Shown here in pieces: positions 32,540 through 45,489 of a DNA stretch of 64,000 nucleotides (position 1 is the first letter of the stretch; each line of letters starts with the position of its first letter). The DNA is taken from positions 72,826,984 through 72,890,983 of the forward strand of contig NC_088300.1 in the NCBI RefSeq assembly GCF_032854445.1, in the 5' to 3' direction. The stretch comes from Liolophura sinensis. Lineage: Eukaryota; Mollusca; Polyplacophora; Chitonida; Chitonidae. The translations under genes and the position numbers were made by a program. The notes under the pieces were generated by a model. The model worked only from the letters and a program-made list of their open reading frames with translations. It was not told the origin of the DNA and searched no databases.

Positions 32540-35380
32540 ATACCGTATCAAACCACAATGAGGTAACCGAAACAATGAACTAATCAGCTAATATACATGA
32601 TTCTACATTGTTCTCACAAGGCCCTAATTTGTCACTTTCCATAGACGCTGTGATTAAGGACAACGATAGATATGTCCATTACATCCCGCGTACGTACACA
32701 TTTGATCGCTATGTACACTCTTAAATGCTACACGCTATACGATTACACAATTCTTTGCTGTTGCCAATCCTTCACACGTGGCGCTGTATTGTTTTTATTT
32801 CATTCCATTTAATTTTTTGTACCGGACAATCTGGGCTGAGCTGAAAATCAAAACGATTGTGTTTTAGAGACCGCTATTAGAAACACGATAAGCAAATAAT
32901 TTATCTGGAGGGAGAAACCTTTGTTCAAACAAAGTTCCAATTAGTGTAGAAACTTTCCCTTGTGGCCTGACACGTCAACAGTTCTCTGATAATACCCGCG
33001 GCTTTTCATTCAATACACAGCTGTATTTTCACGATATTTCAAGAGTCCTTATCCGGGATAAAATATCAGATACTATTTGACATGGACATCTTCATAATAG
33101 AACATATCCACTCAGCAATATCTTAAGCACACATCTATATGGATTTTTCGCCGTAGCAGCCTATTGTATTCTCTAATTGGTTGAAATGCCGCACTCCTAA
33201 AGCCGACGGAGACGTTTAACCCGACCTTCCAAACTCGATCGTGTGCTTGAGATCTACATGCCACACAGTCAAGCCTTTATTGATCTCCTTAACATTTTTA
33301 CACTGTCTCCCAAACGAGTTGATAACATGTAGATATGCAGGCAGATTTTTGATCACTTGAATTCTGACACAACGTAACTTAGTTGGTAAATTAAATTTCT
33401 TTTATTCTTTCTGATTTATGTTAAATGGCTACACGAGTCGTCTTTTGGCACATCACTGGGACAAAAATCGACTAAGCTAGCAGCATTTTTGATCAGTGCC
33501 AACATCACATATTCAAAACCCATACTCGTTAAATTGCATACGCCCTCATCTGTATCGTTCCACACGAAGAAAGAAAGACAGAGAACTTCGTTTTTCATTC
33601 TTCTCTTATAAATTATACAAGAATGGCAAGAAATTCAGCGCATTCTTGTGGCAAATTGTTACACGCATACAGAAAATGGTCCTATTGTTTTATAGAGCAA
33701 TTGACTGGGATATAGGCTTATTCTACGATTCGCATTATACTGCGCCCTAAATCAGGTAAATCGCTTTGCAAAGGATGCCGCGCTTCGTGGGAGCTTTCGT
33801 GAACTGCTCGGAGTTTAAATCCGCGATAGAGCCAAACCCTTGTGACACCTGCAATTGCATGACGGTTATGGGGAAATATATGGTTTACAAGATATTGAGA
33901 TTTACTAGTTTACCTTTATCCTAGTGCATATATTGTGTGACGTCTCCAGGCGATGTCTAGTGTATAAGTAACCTGGGAAATAATCCATTTTAAGCCTATT
34001 TAAAAGCCATCTGTCAATAAGCCGAGACGAAATGCCACAGTTATACGTTCAGCACACTTTGTGATTGAAGATCGATAAACGACAAGCTAAGAATTATCAT
34101 TATCACATTTGAGTTCATTCGTAAATATCTGCCATCATTTTGTATAAGTATTGGCGAAATGAACGTTGTATAGTTGAAATTAAGCTCGGTGAAATCCAGG
34201 TATTAAAAAGATATCGACTGACCTCCATCCGTGCCATTTGACACATTGGGATGTGCATCATCCTAAACATCATCGAAGAACTTTACAGAAAATTTTGACG
34301 AATGCACACATCATATTTATTTTCGAGTCAGTTTCAGGGAAGAGTGGCGAATACAAAAGAGTATTAAGAAGTTGTGCACAGACAAAATTTTGATTTAGGT
34401 ATCATATGGAATATCATTATAGAAATTTTGCTAATGCCAGTTTGCAAGAAAACCCTTTTTCTGCTCTTTCCCCTTTTATATCATCCTCCAGCGTAGTCAA
34501 TAGAATACCGGGTATGCCATAAATGTGAACTTCCCAAACAAACCCTAAAAGAATCAAGCTGCTGAGCAAAAGGAATAAGGATCAAGCACATTCTTAAAGA
34601 GGATCAAATACACTGAAAGCCCAGTAATAAATCTTAATATCAACACCCGTTCTGCTTCTAATGTTGACATTTAGCATTTGAATGTCCCTCCGATTAGACG
34701 CACAATCCAGATTTCAAAAGAGAATGAATAAGTTACTTTGGCCAAACGTTGGCGCCTTATGGGTAAGATGGTGACACTAAAAGTGTTATTAAGTTTTCAA
34801 ACAAGTCCCTGTGGAATATCCCGGTGGTATTTATTTAAATTTACACTGTTCTTTTCCTCTGATGATTTTTTGTAATGTTATTTTTTGTCAATGAAAGTTT
34901 CCTTTTCAACATTTTAAGACATGGGCATTTTAAAACAACTCCTTCAGAGAAAATGTGTTACATGCACTTTTCGTTAATTTCCTGTACACTCAAGAACAGA
35001 AATCGAGTTTTATTACCAAGGAACCACCTATAATACGTGAATACAGCCAAATGTTTAATTTATATTTCAACTAGTGTTTATGGCTAATTGGATTTAATTT
35101 ACTTGTAAATGTCGTCATCCCAATAATATTTGCTTCTTTATTTCGTCTTTGTTCACATCATACATCTGAGGTGCGGCAAGCTCAGAGATAGTTATTCTCG
35201 TGTGTTTAAGCACCTCTTATTTTTGCACTGGACAACTTGGTTGTGTAATCGTACATAAACGCCTTTAAAAGTACATACCCCAGATCAACAGATGTACGCT
35301 GTTCACAAAAATTCTTCTGTTACATTTGTATGAACGATTCCAGGTGTCATGAACAGACATTCATATACCAGCAATCAACC
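32540..35380. other. No recognisable gene
   Basis: Long anonymous AT-rich stretch without arrays, retroposons or convincing exons. Confidence 0.4.
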
Positions 35381-35384
35381 ATAA

Positions 35385-36265
35385 AGGACGTTTCGGGATA
35401 CAGTACAGAGTAGCCTTTGCGACAACGTTGACGAGCCCACTGGGCGGAGTCTCTAACCACAATCCCATCGAGGACAGTACATAGTGGTCTTTACAATAGC
35501 GTTGACAAGCCTACTGTGAGGACTCTCTAACCACTACCTCACTATAAGTACTGTAAACAGTTCACATTAACCTTTACGACAGTACTGACACCTCTAACCA
35601 CCATCCCATCGTAAATACTGAATACAGTACAGAACAGATTTTACGACAGTAATGACAAGTTCATTGAACGGAGCCTCAAACCACTATACCATCGTAAATA
35701 CTTTTACGACAGCGCTGACAAGCCCACGATGAGGACTCTATCCACTATGCCATTGGAAATACTGTAAACAGTACACAGTAGCCTTTACGACAGCATTGAC
35801 AAGCTCACAGGGCCGAGCCTTTAAACACTATTAGATCACTTATACTGTATACAGTGCACAGCAGTCTTTACGTAAAGACTTTACGGCAGATTGACAAGCT
35901 CAGTATACAGTATAGAGTAGCCTTTACGACAGCATTGACAAGCTCACTGGGCGGAGGCTCTAAACACTAACCCATCTTAAATGCTGTATAAAGTACACAG
36001 TAGCCGTTTCGACAGTATTGAAAAGCTCAGTGCATGGACGGTTGATCTTACCAATATCCACCGCATAAACTATATACAGTACACAACTGCCTCTACGACA
36101 ACATTGACAAACTCACTGGGCGGAGACTCTAACCGCTATTCTATTGTCTGCAATACACAGCAGCCTTTACGACAGTGTTACCAAGCTCACAGGGCGGAAG
36201 CTCTAACCTCTACCCCATCGTAAATACTGTATAAAGTACACAATAGCCTTTACGACAGCATTGTA
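35385..36265. repeat. Degenerate tandem repeat, about 80-90 bp unit, with decayed continuation to 36480
   Basis: About ten units share CAGTACACAGTAGCCTTTAC, gacagcattgacaagctcac, tgggcggagactctaaccac, taccccatcgtaaatactgt. Units have different internal deletions. Weaker traces such as TATAGCCTTTACTCTAGGAC and cacagtgtagcctttacc continue to about 36480. Confidence 0.88.
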
Positions 36266-36489
36266 GATAGGAAAGCCCTGCTGAGCCGATATTCTTTTAC
36301 TATGTCAGCGTTGGAGATGGGAAGCCTACTGAGTGATCATTCTTTTCACTAACCCACTGTGTACAGGCCTGCCTGTAATCTATACATTATATAGCCTTTA
36401 CTCTAGGACTGCAGACAGGAGCGCTTACTAGACAGGTATTCTATCCACGATGCCACAGTACACAGTGTAGCCTTTACCATACTATAGCC

Positions 36490-38215
36490 TTGAACGAATC
36501 CTGTATTCCAAACTCATCGCACGCGATTAGCCGCTGGTCATTCATGTGGCCTCTGTTGATAACAGTTCTTTGATTAAAGCCCTTACTTTTACACGAAGAG
36601 CATGGTAAGAAAAAAACGCCGTCACTCCTTTGAAGTTCTAACTCTAAACTACTCGAGTTAACTGCGCACCACACTAAGGCCTGGTGTGTTTTCAATCTGA
36701 ATGTTTTTGGTTTTCAAAAGTCTTTTGATTTTGTGGCAATGTTTTTTTATGTTATTTTTTGGGGGGAATTTAATTTTTATCGTTACGCGGAAGTTCATAA
36801 AATATACATGCACTTTTTTAAAACTTTGATAAATGAGTGTTCTTTCAAAAAGGCGACTTTGTTGTCCATGTTTTTGTTTGTTTTACTTTTCCATTGAAAC
36901 ACTCATAAGAAACTATATTTTCCTTCACTGTTTTGCCTTTGGTTCAAGATCTGACAGCCTTAGTAGCTTTACGGAGCTCATCCGCTCCTTTTCTTAAAAT
37001 TTGTTCTGCCGAGTATGGTGCGAAATGATACCCAACAGTAAATCATATTTCATACCGTTCGTGTTTTATCAAAAAGTCCAAAGATAAATAAAATCCTATA
37101 AACAAAAAACTCGCTGCATCTGAGATTCAGAAAAAAATCACAGCCTGTCAACCAATCTACCGCGCAGGCAATATTTAATGAACCCTAATACATATGTAGC
37201 CGTCCGTGAGGAAGCTGGAAATGGATTTCACTTTACTAATTACAACTTAGTTGATCCTTGAATTAACATATATTTAAACGTAAATGTAAACGCAGGTGAA
37301 TGCAGCACCCGCAGCAACTCCACCTGGAAGTATATGACGTGGAGGCGTAATCAAAAGTCAATATCTCGTGAATCAGACTTAACTGGTACCTTGATGTCAT
37401 CATTGTTTCTTGATACAGCAAATATAATAGTGGTCTGACTAGTACTTTGCCGCCACCTGTATTTCCTCACTTTGACCACTAATAGGCGCCACACGTGACA
37501 GCCGATATGTGTCATCGCCACAATACACGGATGTCACCCAAGTTGCATAGAAAACTTCCAGACGGTGAAATGTTAGCCGTTATATAGGGTATCCACTTCT
37601 ATATATTAGCTTGACTCAAGGACATTTGTGAAGCTAAACAGTTCACATGCGCAGCAGATAAACTGAGACCTTCAGAGGGCAGCTCAGCGTTTTCTGGCCC
37701 CCTAGGATAAAAGTATCATTCTGTGCTTTTTGTTATGTACATTGCCAGTGATACGAGAAGTGTAGCTTGCGAAAAGAGAAAAGCTAATTGATGGTAAATT
37801 ATCTGGTTATTCTTTATTGCTTGTTTGTTCCAAGGTTTGCATCCAAAGACTCCATGATGTCAAAGAGAAAGGCAACATATGACGGCCAAGGGAAGAGAAT
37901 TAGGCTTCTGTGATTCACATACACAAAACTCAAGCCATAAGATTTCTTCACAGGTGTGTCTGTTCATAACATTTTACAAATCATGACCGTATCATGCAAA
38001 AGACATGAGGTTGAAGTAATGCCATATCTAACCTTGAATAAAGCAAAAATTTAACAAATGCCCTTATACTTCAGTGATCGCATCGGTGATTGCATCCTAC
38101 ATCATGAACATGAAGCTACTGTACTCGTGGCGTCTAGACACACATTTTTATACCTGCCGTCGGCCAAAATGCCCGTTCCAGGTAAATACTCGCGAGGCCA
38201 GTTCCCAACACAACG
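36490..38215. other. No confident gene
   Basis: Anonymous sequence. A 58-codon plus frame around 37270-37440 (ECSTRSNSTWKYMTWRRNQK within it) has a possible AACGCAG acceptor, but nothing else supports it. Confidence 0.35.
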
Positions 38216-38220
38216 GGATT

Positions 38221-38552
38221 CTTCGGTGGCCTAATGGTTAGAACGTCCGCTTCGAAGTCGGGAGACCCGGGATAAAAACCTGGGTCGAGTCACACCAAAG
38301 AATTTAAAAGTGGTACTTGTTGTTGCCTCACTTGGGGCTGAGCATTGAAAGGTTACATCAAGGAAACACGACTGGTTGACTCGGAGTCAGTATAATGTGA
38401 CATGTCTGGGCGGGATGTCATGTGTGGTGTCTTCGACATGATACTTTAGTGGCGTCAGCACGCCCTGCCACAAGAAGACACAGTATATGTACATACACAC
38501 AATGGCGCATTGTCGTCATATGACTGAAAAATTGTTCAGTTACGCTCCAAGG
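38221..38552 (+). mobile_element. SINE-B, near full length
   Basis: The head CTTCGGTGGCCTAATGGTTA (A box), tcgaagtcgggagacccggg and aacctgggtcgagtcacacc (B-box region) form a recognisable tRNA-like start. The body follows with gtacttgttgttgcctcact, gactcggagtcagtataatg, gggcgggatgtcatgtgtgg, gccctgccacaagaagacac, and the end gtcgtcatatgactgaaaaa, ttgttcagttacgct. It is transcribed, if at all, from its own polymerase III promoter. Confidence 0.88.
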
Positions 38553-38569
38553 ATTAATTCATTAATTTC

Positions 38570-38820
38570 CGAACAATGTTCAACAATATCACCAAAGAAC
38601 AAAGAAAGTATATATAGGTATGAAGAGAAGGTGGAATCCTACAAAGAGAAACAGTCAACAGTTTTCAGAGACATAATTATAACAGACACATGGAATTATC
38701 TAAGTAAATGAACAAAATCGTTATCCGAATTGTGTAACTTAGATAAGAAGTTGTCGTTAATCAGAATATGTATCTCTGTTGGGCTGTGATTGCAATTGTT
38801 CATATATCCAAAATGACAAA
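38570..38820 (+). repeat. Family C dispersed repeat, between SINE-B and SINE-A
   Basis: GGAATCCTACAAAGAGAAAC, agtcaacagttttcagagac, then atatgtatctctgttgggct, gtgattgcaattgttcatat match the 16.0-kb copy in order. Confidence 0.65.
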
Positions 38821-38855
38821 TATACATACCGGTTCCTAGCAGTATACCTTATACT

Positions 38856-38976
38856 GGGGCCTCCGTGGCCGAGATGGTTTGACTTTGGTCTTTTTCCTCC
38901 CACCATAATGCTGGCCGGAGTCGTATACGATAAATATTCTTAAGTACAGCGCAAAATACTAATCAAATAAATAAAT
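38856..38976 (+). mobile_element. SINE-A with tRNA-like head joined to tail by internal deletion
   Basis: The head GGGGCCTCCGTGGCCGAGAT plus GGTT passes directly into tttttcctcccaccataatg, ctggccggagtcgtatacga, taaatattcttaagtacagc and a CAAATAAATAAATC tail. It shows that the head and tail belong to one element. Confidence 0.85.
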
Positions 38977-38984
38977 CAGTAAAC

Positions 38985-40570
38985 AAGTATACTGAAAACT
39001 GATGTCATGAAATGAAACCAGCCATAACGTAATCGGTCATTTCCCCAATTTCTTTATTTGGACATTGTGTCGGATTCGAAACCAGTTGAACACATTTTTA
39101 CTTGTGGAACCTGTCTGACACTTAGATCGTGTACTTGTAAAATTCGTTATATCAACACTGTGATTTGCTATAACAACGTCTCGATTCAACAACCCTTGAT
39201 TGGGTGCATAGACTTTGATTGATTACAAGTTTACAATCTAAAGATATACGATATTACGCCAATGGCGTGATTAGTACCCTGCGAGAACAATCATGATCTT
39301 GGAAGACCGTGCTGAACCTGACATGCTTACACAGCCTCACTTCAAGTCTGCAGTTGACCCTCTTACCCATGATGTCTGATAACCTCTTCTCGAACAATTT
39401 CGAGAATCGTGCACATGTTTATTAATGGTTTTCCATGTAGTTGACACATGTCGTGTTTTTCTGAGACCGACCACTGTTGCGGAATAAGCATGCCTAAGTT
39501 ATGGAATAACCTTCATGCCTAACTATCGTTATGCTATAATCGCTTTACAAGGACTAGTCCTTCCACAAAAGTGTTTTATTTGCTCAGCTGACAAATAAAA
39601 ATAATGGCTGGATTTACAATCAAGGAATGCCAGCCCTCAGAATTAACGGGAAGTTTAAACTAATAACTGCAATAATAATAATCACAACGGATAATTTTTT
39701 TAACAAAGTTATTAATTCTCTTGCATCTGTGCGATTATGTCCGCTTTGCTGTCTTTTCATTCAATGCTATTCTTTATTCATATCTTCTCGGCCTGACGTA
39801 TACCAATTAACCTGATACAAATTCACGGCACGAAATTTCCTTTTCTTTCTGCGAGCAGACATCCGTTATTTTGTCTAGCGCACCTCGTTACTTAATTCAC
39901 ACAGCTATGTTTAGTCCTTTTGTGTTTCCATGATGTTGGCTACTAACCTACTTTCTTCATTCTGTTTACTGTGTTCAAGAATACTCCACCTGAAGTCATA
40001 TATTTTTGTGTGGATGAAAAGCGATAGAGCCCGAAGAAATCCAGAATGTTCCCTTCTTCGTTACTGACGATCTCCACTGTATTTAGTACCAACTTGTCGA
40101 GTCCAACGATAACGGGTGATTGCAAGACTGATTGATTGAATGGTTGAATGTTAAATTAATGTCGTACTCAAGACCTAGGACTATGCCATCGACCTTTGTC
40201 AAGGTCCCACTAACAATAGGTGATTGAAATCGTAGCACGACTTGTTTGTTTTTCCAACGCGTGAACAAATGTCAGCCATCATGGTTACCTCACGTGAGTA
40301 ATACGTTGACTATTAATTATGGACAAGTGCAAGAAACGAAGAAGAAAAAGTAGATCTACCTTAGATACGTTTGAAACGTATAAAACGTCACTTAGAAAGT
40401 AGGGAAAACTGTAATAAATATAAAATGTTTCCATTTGAGATTTCGTATCCCAAAGTTTTTAAGGTGGTAAGGATTGCAACATCGTGTTCCTCAGAACAAG
40501 GCTCAGAAGTGTGAAGCTTTGATTTGATGCTTTACATGCCATTGTCCCATAATTATTTTGACAAAGGTGT
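38985..40570. other. No recognisable gene
   Basis: Anonymous AT-rich DNA. The frames at 39627-40268 have no domain or splice support. Confidence 0.4.
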
Positions 40571-40577
40571 CAGTTCC

Positions 40578-40702
40578 TTTGCTCGTTCCCCAGGCTCTGC
40601 CCGGTTTCCCCTAAACCCCCAAACAATCTGGCCGACATCGTATAAGTGAAATATTCTTCAGTGCGGCGGAAAACACCAATCATATAAATAAAAAAATAAA
40701 TC
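40578..40702 (+). mobile_element. SINE-A, 5'-truncated
   Basis: GCTCGTTCCCCAGGCTCTGC, ccggtttccc, ggccgacatcgtataagtga, aatattcttcagtgcggcgg, aaaacaccaatcatataaat and an A-rich tail. Confidence 0.82.
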
Positions 40703-40704
40703 GA

Positions 40705-41620
40705 TCCACTGATAGAGAATAGTTTAGGCTTCTAGGTGGCAATTCAAATGAACTGTTCATTTCTTGTTTATGCAGAAGTGTATATAAATTATCCAACACT
40801 ATTTGTTTGTTAGAAAATAAGAGGTGAAAATATGACTAACCGACCGGCCGACCCACCAACCGACCGACCGACAGACAACACGATTTGTGGAGCTGTCTGT
40901 CCGGGGAAAAAGCTGTATGTCTGAAGTGCCTACTTCAAGTAAATGGACTGTTAAATTGTGTGATTGCAGGGGATTTACCTATGTGTCATGTTTGTCTCTT
41001 GGTCTTCACTATAAACCTCAATACAGGGATGCAGGCCTAAAGCAGCCCGAATAATATACAGACTAAAATACATCCATGTAAGAAAATCAGTGCCTGAAGG
41101 TTGTCAGTCTTGTATACGGTTTCCCAGTTCATTTATTCTGGAAATTTGTTTGATTATAGGTCTACTGTTCATTCTGTTAAATTAAGCGTATTAAGCGTCT
41201 TCTCCACAGCCACAGATAAATCGTTAACGACCAGAAAAATCGGTACTTGATGTAAACTTAATAATTTCCACACCTTAATGAATGCCAAATACACATCATT
41301 CGTCATTTATTTGTAAACTCACATGTTTCACCTTAAGTTGGAACAATGATATGCTTGAGGGCTTCAAATCCACCTTATGTATCCACCATACATTCAAATC
41401 ATGCGTGCACAGGATTCAAAATCATTCAGGTTTTGCACTTTGCATTTAGCTCTTAAAACTTTAAATGAATATGAAAGTTTTCAGGTTTATTTGCTATTGC
41501 TAGATGTGAGATTTGTTTCATTCTTCCCAGTTTAACATTCAGAAATACTGATCTTTATTCTTGCATACACTAACCTGTAACTTGGTCCTTTCCAATGTGC
41601 TGTCCTCAGGTATGACAAAG
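40705..41620. other. No recognisable gene
   Basis: Anonymous sequence with a short CCGACCGACCGACAGAC-like run near 40850. Confidence 0.4.
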
Positions 41621-41631
41621 CTGTACGCTAT

Positions 41632-41887
41632 AAAAGATAGATGTAACTGGGACATCCAGAAGACATCAACAAGTTGCAATTTTCGGCCGCACTCCGTATC
41701 GTCCGGTTAAGATAGACAAACTCGTGGAACTGAACTGGACTGAAAACCAGAGGATGTGCGCGATAGACAATGTGCTTGGAAGTGTTAACTTGAGATATTG
41801 TTTTAATAATGAGCAAACGCGACAATTAGGAAAGATGATCTTAATTTTGGGAAGAGCAGCCTTCTGCACGAGAACTGCAGTAAGGTG
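41632..41887 (+). other. GC-richer island open in several frames, unrecognised
   Basis: A plus frame of 84 codons includes VAIFGRTPYRPVKIDKLVEL, NWTENQRMCAIDNVLGSVNL and ends at ...FCTRTA before a good donor CA|GTAAGG (about 41878). Two minus frames (65 and 67 codons) cover the same bases. Because all read plausibly, none can be preferred. Confidence 0.17.
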
Positions 41888-41899
41888 ATTTTCAAAGTC

Positions 41900-44735
41900 T
41901 GGATGCTGTACTAGTTGTTACGTTGGTCACGTTTATGTTCATTGCAAAGGTACATAGTCTTTATTGTTTAGGGATAATGACACGTAATCAAATATACCCA
42001 CAGGATGAGTAAATTAAATCTACTGTACTAAGCGGTATGTGTAAGTCATACGAGCCTAGAGGCAGCTGCTCGTTTTGAACGAAAAAAAACTCAAGGGCCA
42101 AAATGTTGGTGTCGTTTATATAGTAGAGATCTCATTTGTACTCATCAAAATCTCTAACCATATGGTGACATATGACAAACTCAAGTAAAAGTGAAATATT
42201 CTTGAGTATGGCGTAAATCACGAGTCAAAAAAATACATAAATCCAACAAGAATTGCTTGTGTTTCGCGTGTAATGTCGCAATCTCAGTATCAGAAAGGGT
42301 AACAAGATTTTGTACTTCAGTATATAACGTGCATGTTGTGATTATTCGTGTATCTTATGCCGTTTCTATAGGTCAACAGTTTCTATAGAACAGGATAAGA
42401 AATGTGCCACATTTCAGTCATTAACATGGAAACTCCCCACATCTACTCTTAGGAAAAATCCCGTCAGTCTCGTTCATGGTAAAAATACATCCGTCATAGA
42501 CAAAGAACTAGCAACGCTGTCAGGCACCTTGAAAATAAAAAAAAGGCAAGTTCCGCCTATTAAGTCGAATATTTCTGAATTTACGTCCAAAGGCCTTTTT
42601 CTGTCGTCGTATGCTAATAAATCATACAAGTAGTACACGCTTATTGAGACAAACGCATTTCTACACGCTCAGTTGTTTTTATGGAAAAAGCCTTTCACGT
42701 GATAGGCGACGTGAATACCATGCCTTCAATCACAATATTCTCTTGTGCTAAGTCAACAAACACACTGATAACGACAAACACTTACAGGCTGGTCCTACCT
42801 GACAGTGTCAATACTGTCACCAACTTAGCGTGCTCCACGAAACGCCCTACTGGCCGACAGGAAAATAGAAATTCGCAATTATTTATAACTTGCGCTTTGC
42901 ACCTGATTCAAATACCGCATGCATGACCAAACGAACTGTATGGTTTGACTTATCGGTTTTTCGCTTTACCGAACAACACGATCACTGTCTTTGGTGTGTT
43001 CTCTTAGGCTACTTTGTCGTACGCTGATGATGTATGACCGCTTGTCACAGTACAGTAGGCCTACAGCTTGACTGATGTACAACAGACAGAACAGTCATAT
43101 TAGTGACTTTGACTTTTCCTGACATCAATTGTCAAATCAAAATGAAATCTTCAAGCAAGAGTAAAAGAGAGAAATTTTGACAAAAATCTACCGCCATCAG
43201 ATAAATTAAGAAAATAGAGTACCACATGGCGTCCTACCAGAACTTAAAGATTCTGTTTTGAAAGATGTTCCCAATACATAAGCACCTTGCTGAGTTACCC
43301 ACAGTTGGTTTTCAAGCAATGATGATGTTGAACTTAACACAACTTTATGTCCATAAGACAATCTAAGGCAGGAATGTTCTCTCTTGGCATTGTCACTCAG
43401 GCAATAAAATGTACAACAGCGAGTTATTATAAAGATGTCAATGGTGAGTAAATGATACAGTGCGAGGAATCATTCTGTTAAAGACCGGTGAGCCGCCGTA
43501 GAGTTTGATGTTGTCCGCTTGCATCTAACTGTCGTCCGCCTACCCTCCGCAACCTTCGTTTAACGGTGCTGGAGTAATTCTACAAGACAAACAGAGAAGG
43601 AAAGATGAGAACATTAACACGGACAAATCAGTGGAATTGGTTAAAACTTCGATTACAAATCAATTAAAAGGTATGATTTTCGGTAACTAGTTATGGCTGA
43701 ACAAATGAAATATATTGTGCATGGAACTGGAGCCACGTCTGTGTATTGCTTAAACAAATCTTCGTATATCGTTAGCTCGCCTAATGGAACACTGCACCTA
43801 TCACCTTCCATTAACTACACATGTAAATACACCACTTCCTACGTCCGCTAATTGGTGGCAACATAGAAAAATACCCGGGCAAATAAATTCCGAAGTTTAC
43901 CAGAATGATAGTGACAATATTTGTGTCTACACGTAAATTTCTGATAACTCAGACATGCTTCCGATGAGCACGTTTTTGAGCGTGTGGTATCCCTGCCTGT
44001 TTGCTCATCTGATGAGTGGTAAGAAGGTGCTAAAAGCCTTATACAGCATTATCGCCCTTTAATATGTGCTATCAAGGTACAAATAAATCTTTAGTGTTTG
44101 TAGCCCCTGCTATGAACACATATGGACATGTTTGCAGAAGCTTGTGTTAATAATCCACACACACTTACCCGCAGGACAGTTCGTATAATATTATATTGTC
44201 GAGTTGGTTTCGTCGCATGGGAACTATCAGATCTATATACGCATGTGCATTGATTCTAGCATTGGTAAGGGTGTCAGTTTCCAGATTCAGACCTTATCAC
44301 AAAGTGAAATTAACTTAGATGGCCCTAATTTTAGCAACAACCGTTTCAACCATAAGCTACGAGCTCAAAACGATAGATAATGTCCATTCAATTTATTTAT
44401 CTATTTGGTCATTCTATTTGTGAAGGCTATTACGTCAGCGAAATGAAACCTGCTAGGATTCTGCTTTGTGCTCACCCAGAAATAGTGAGAGGGGTCTGAT
44501 TGCTAGCGATTGGAAATAAACAGTATATTTCCTTTATACACAGTGGAACAAACGCAGGACAAAATGCTTTTTTCATAATTGCCATGAATTGGTCATAACC
44601 TTTATGTGGATTTAAAGTTTATTATTTCCACTGACATAGCTGAAACATTCACCCGACAATGGCATTTAGTCCATAGACGGGGCAATTCTCAATGGTGTAT
44701 CAAGAAACCAGGCGTTTCTGGTTTAAAACCAGTTT
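41900..44735. other. No recognisable gene; SINE-A tail fragment at 42188-42243
   Basis: Mostly anonymous. AGTGAAATATTCTTGAGTAT, ggcgtaaatcacgagtcaaa with an ATACATAAAT tail at 42188-42243 is the last 55 bp of a SINE-A. The frame at 42681-42926 (81 codons) is not recognisable. Confidence 0.5.
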
Positions 44736-44741
44736 CAGAAC

Positions 44742-45072
44742 GCTTCGGTGGCCTAATGGTTAGAGTGTCCCGCCTCAAAGTTGGGAGACCCGTAATTTAA
44801 CGCGGGTCAGGTCATACCAGAGACTTTAAAAATAGTACGTGTTGCTGCCTCGCTTGGCGGTCAACTGTGATAGATTGAAGCAACGAAAACAAGACTACAT
44901 ATAGGTTGGCCCGGTGTCAGTATAAAGTGACTGTGTGGGGTGTCATGTCTGCTGTCTTCGACAATTTGACGGCATGGATTCACCCTGGCACAACAAGACA
45001 GTATATGTAAGCACGCATAATGACTCCTCCTCGTTGTGTAACTGAAAAATTGTTACAGGAGAACCCCCAACG
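44742..45072 (+). mobile_element. SINE-B, near full length
   Basis: The head GCTTCGGTGGCCTAATGGTT, agagtgtcccgcctcaaagt, gggagacccg and cgcgggtcaggtcataccag; the body gttgctgcctcgcttggcgg, ggtgtcagtataaagtgact, gtggggtgtcatgtctgctg, cacaacaagacagtatatgt; the end gtgtaactgaaaaattgtta. Confidence 0.88.
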
Positions 45073-45346
45073 CCTTTATTTTCTTACTTAATGCTCCCTA
45101 TACAAAATATTTTTGCTATGTTAGTATGTAAACTGCATTTTAAAAAATATTATTTTAATTTTAATATTATTTTAATATTATCTTCTCGGCCGCGGAGCCC
45201 TCTGATCGGATGACGTCTTGCCATGAAGACCGGCCAGTATTATGTATTGAAAAGCCGTGCAAAGCATTCACAAACCCATGCATTAGGCCTACGCACTGTG
45301 TATTTTTCCTGAAGCTATCGTATGACTAAATCTACAATTACCCAAG

Positions 45347-45482
45347 TACGTGGGAAGGTCTGTCAGCAACCTGGGATGTTCGTGGGTTTCCACCAGGCTC
45401 TGCCGGTTTCATAATGCTTGCCCCGTCGTACAGGTGAAATATTCTTGAGTAAAAACATCAATCAAATAAATAAATAAAATAA
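45347..45482 (+). mobile_element. SINE-A, 5'-truncated
   Basis: TACGTGGGAAGGTCTGTCAG, caacctgggatgttcgtggg, ccaggctctgccggtttcat, gtgaaatattcttgagtaaa and a CAAATAAATAAATAAAAT tail. Small internal deletions are present. Confidence 0.87.
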
Positions 45483-45489
45483 AATAATT

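Noticed and set aside
38221-38300. tRNA-like sequence as a functional tRNA gene
   Set aside because: It continues into a SINE-B body repeated elsewhere, and its T-arm departs from consensus; it is a retroposon head.
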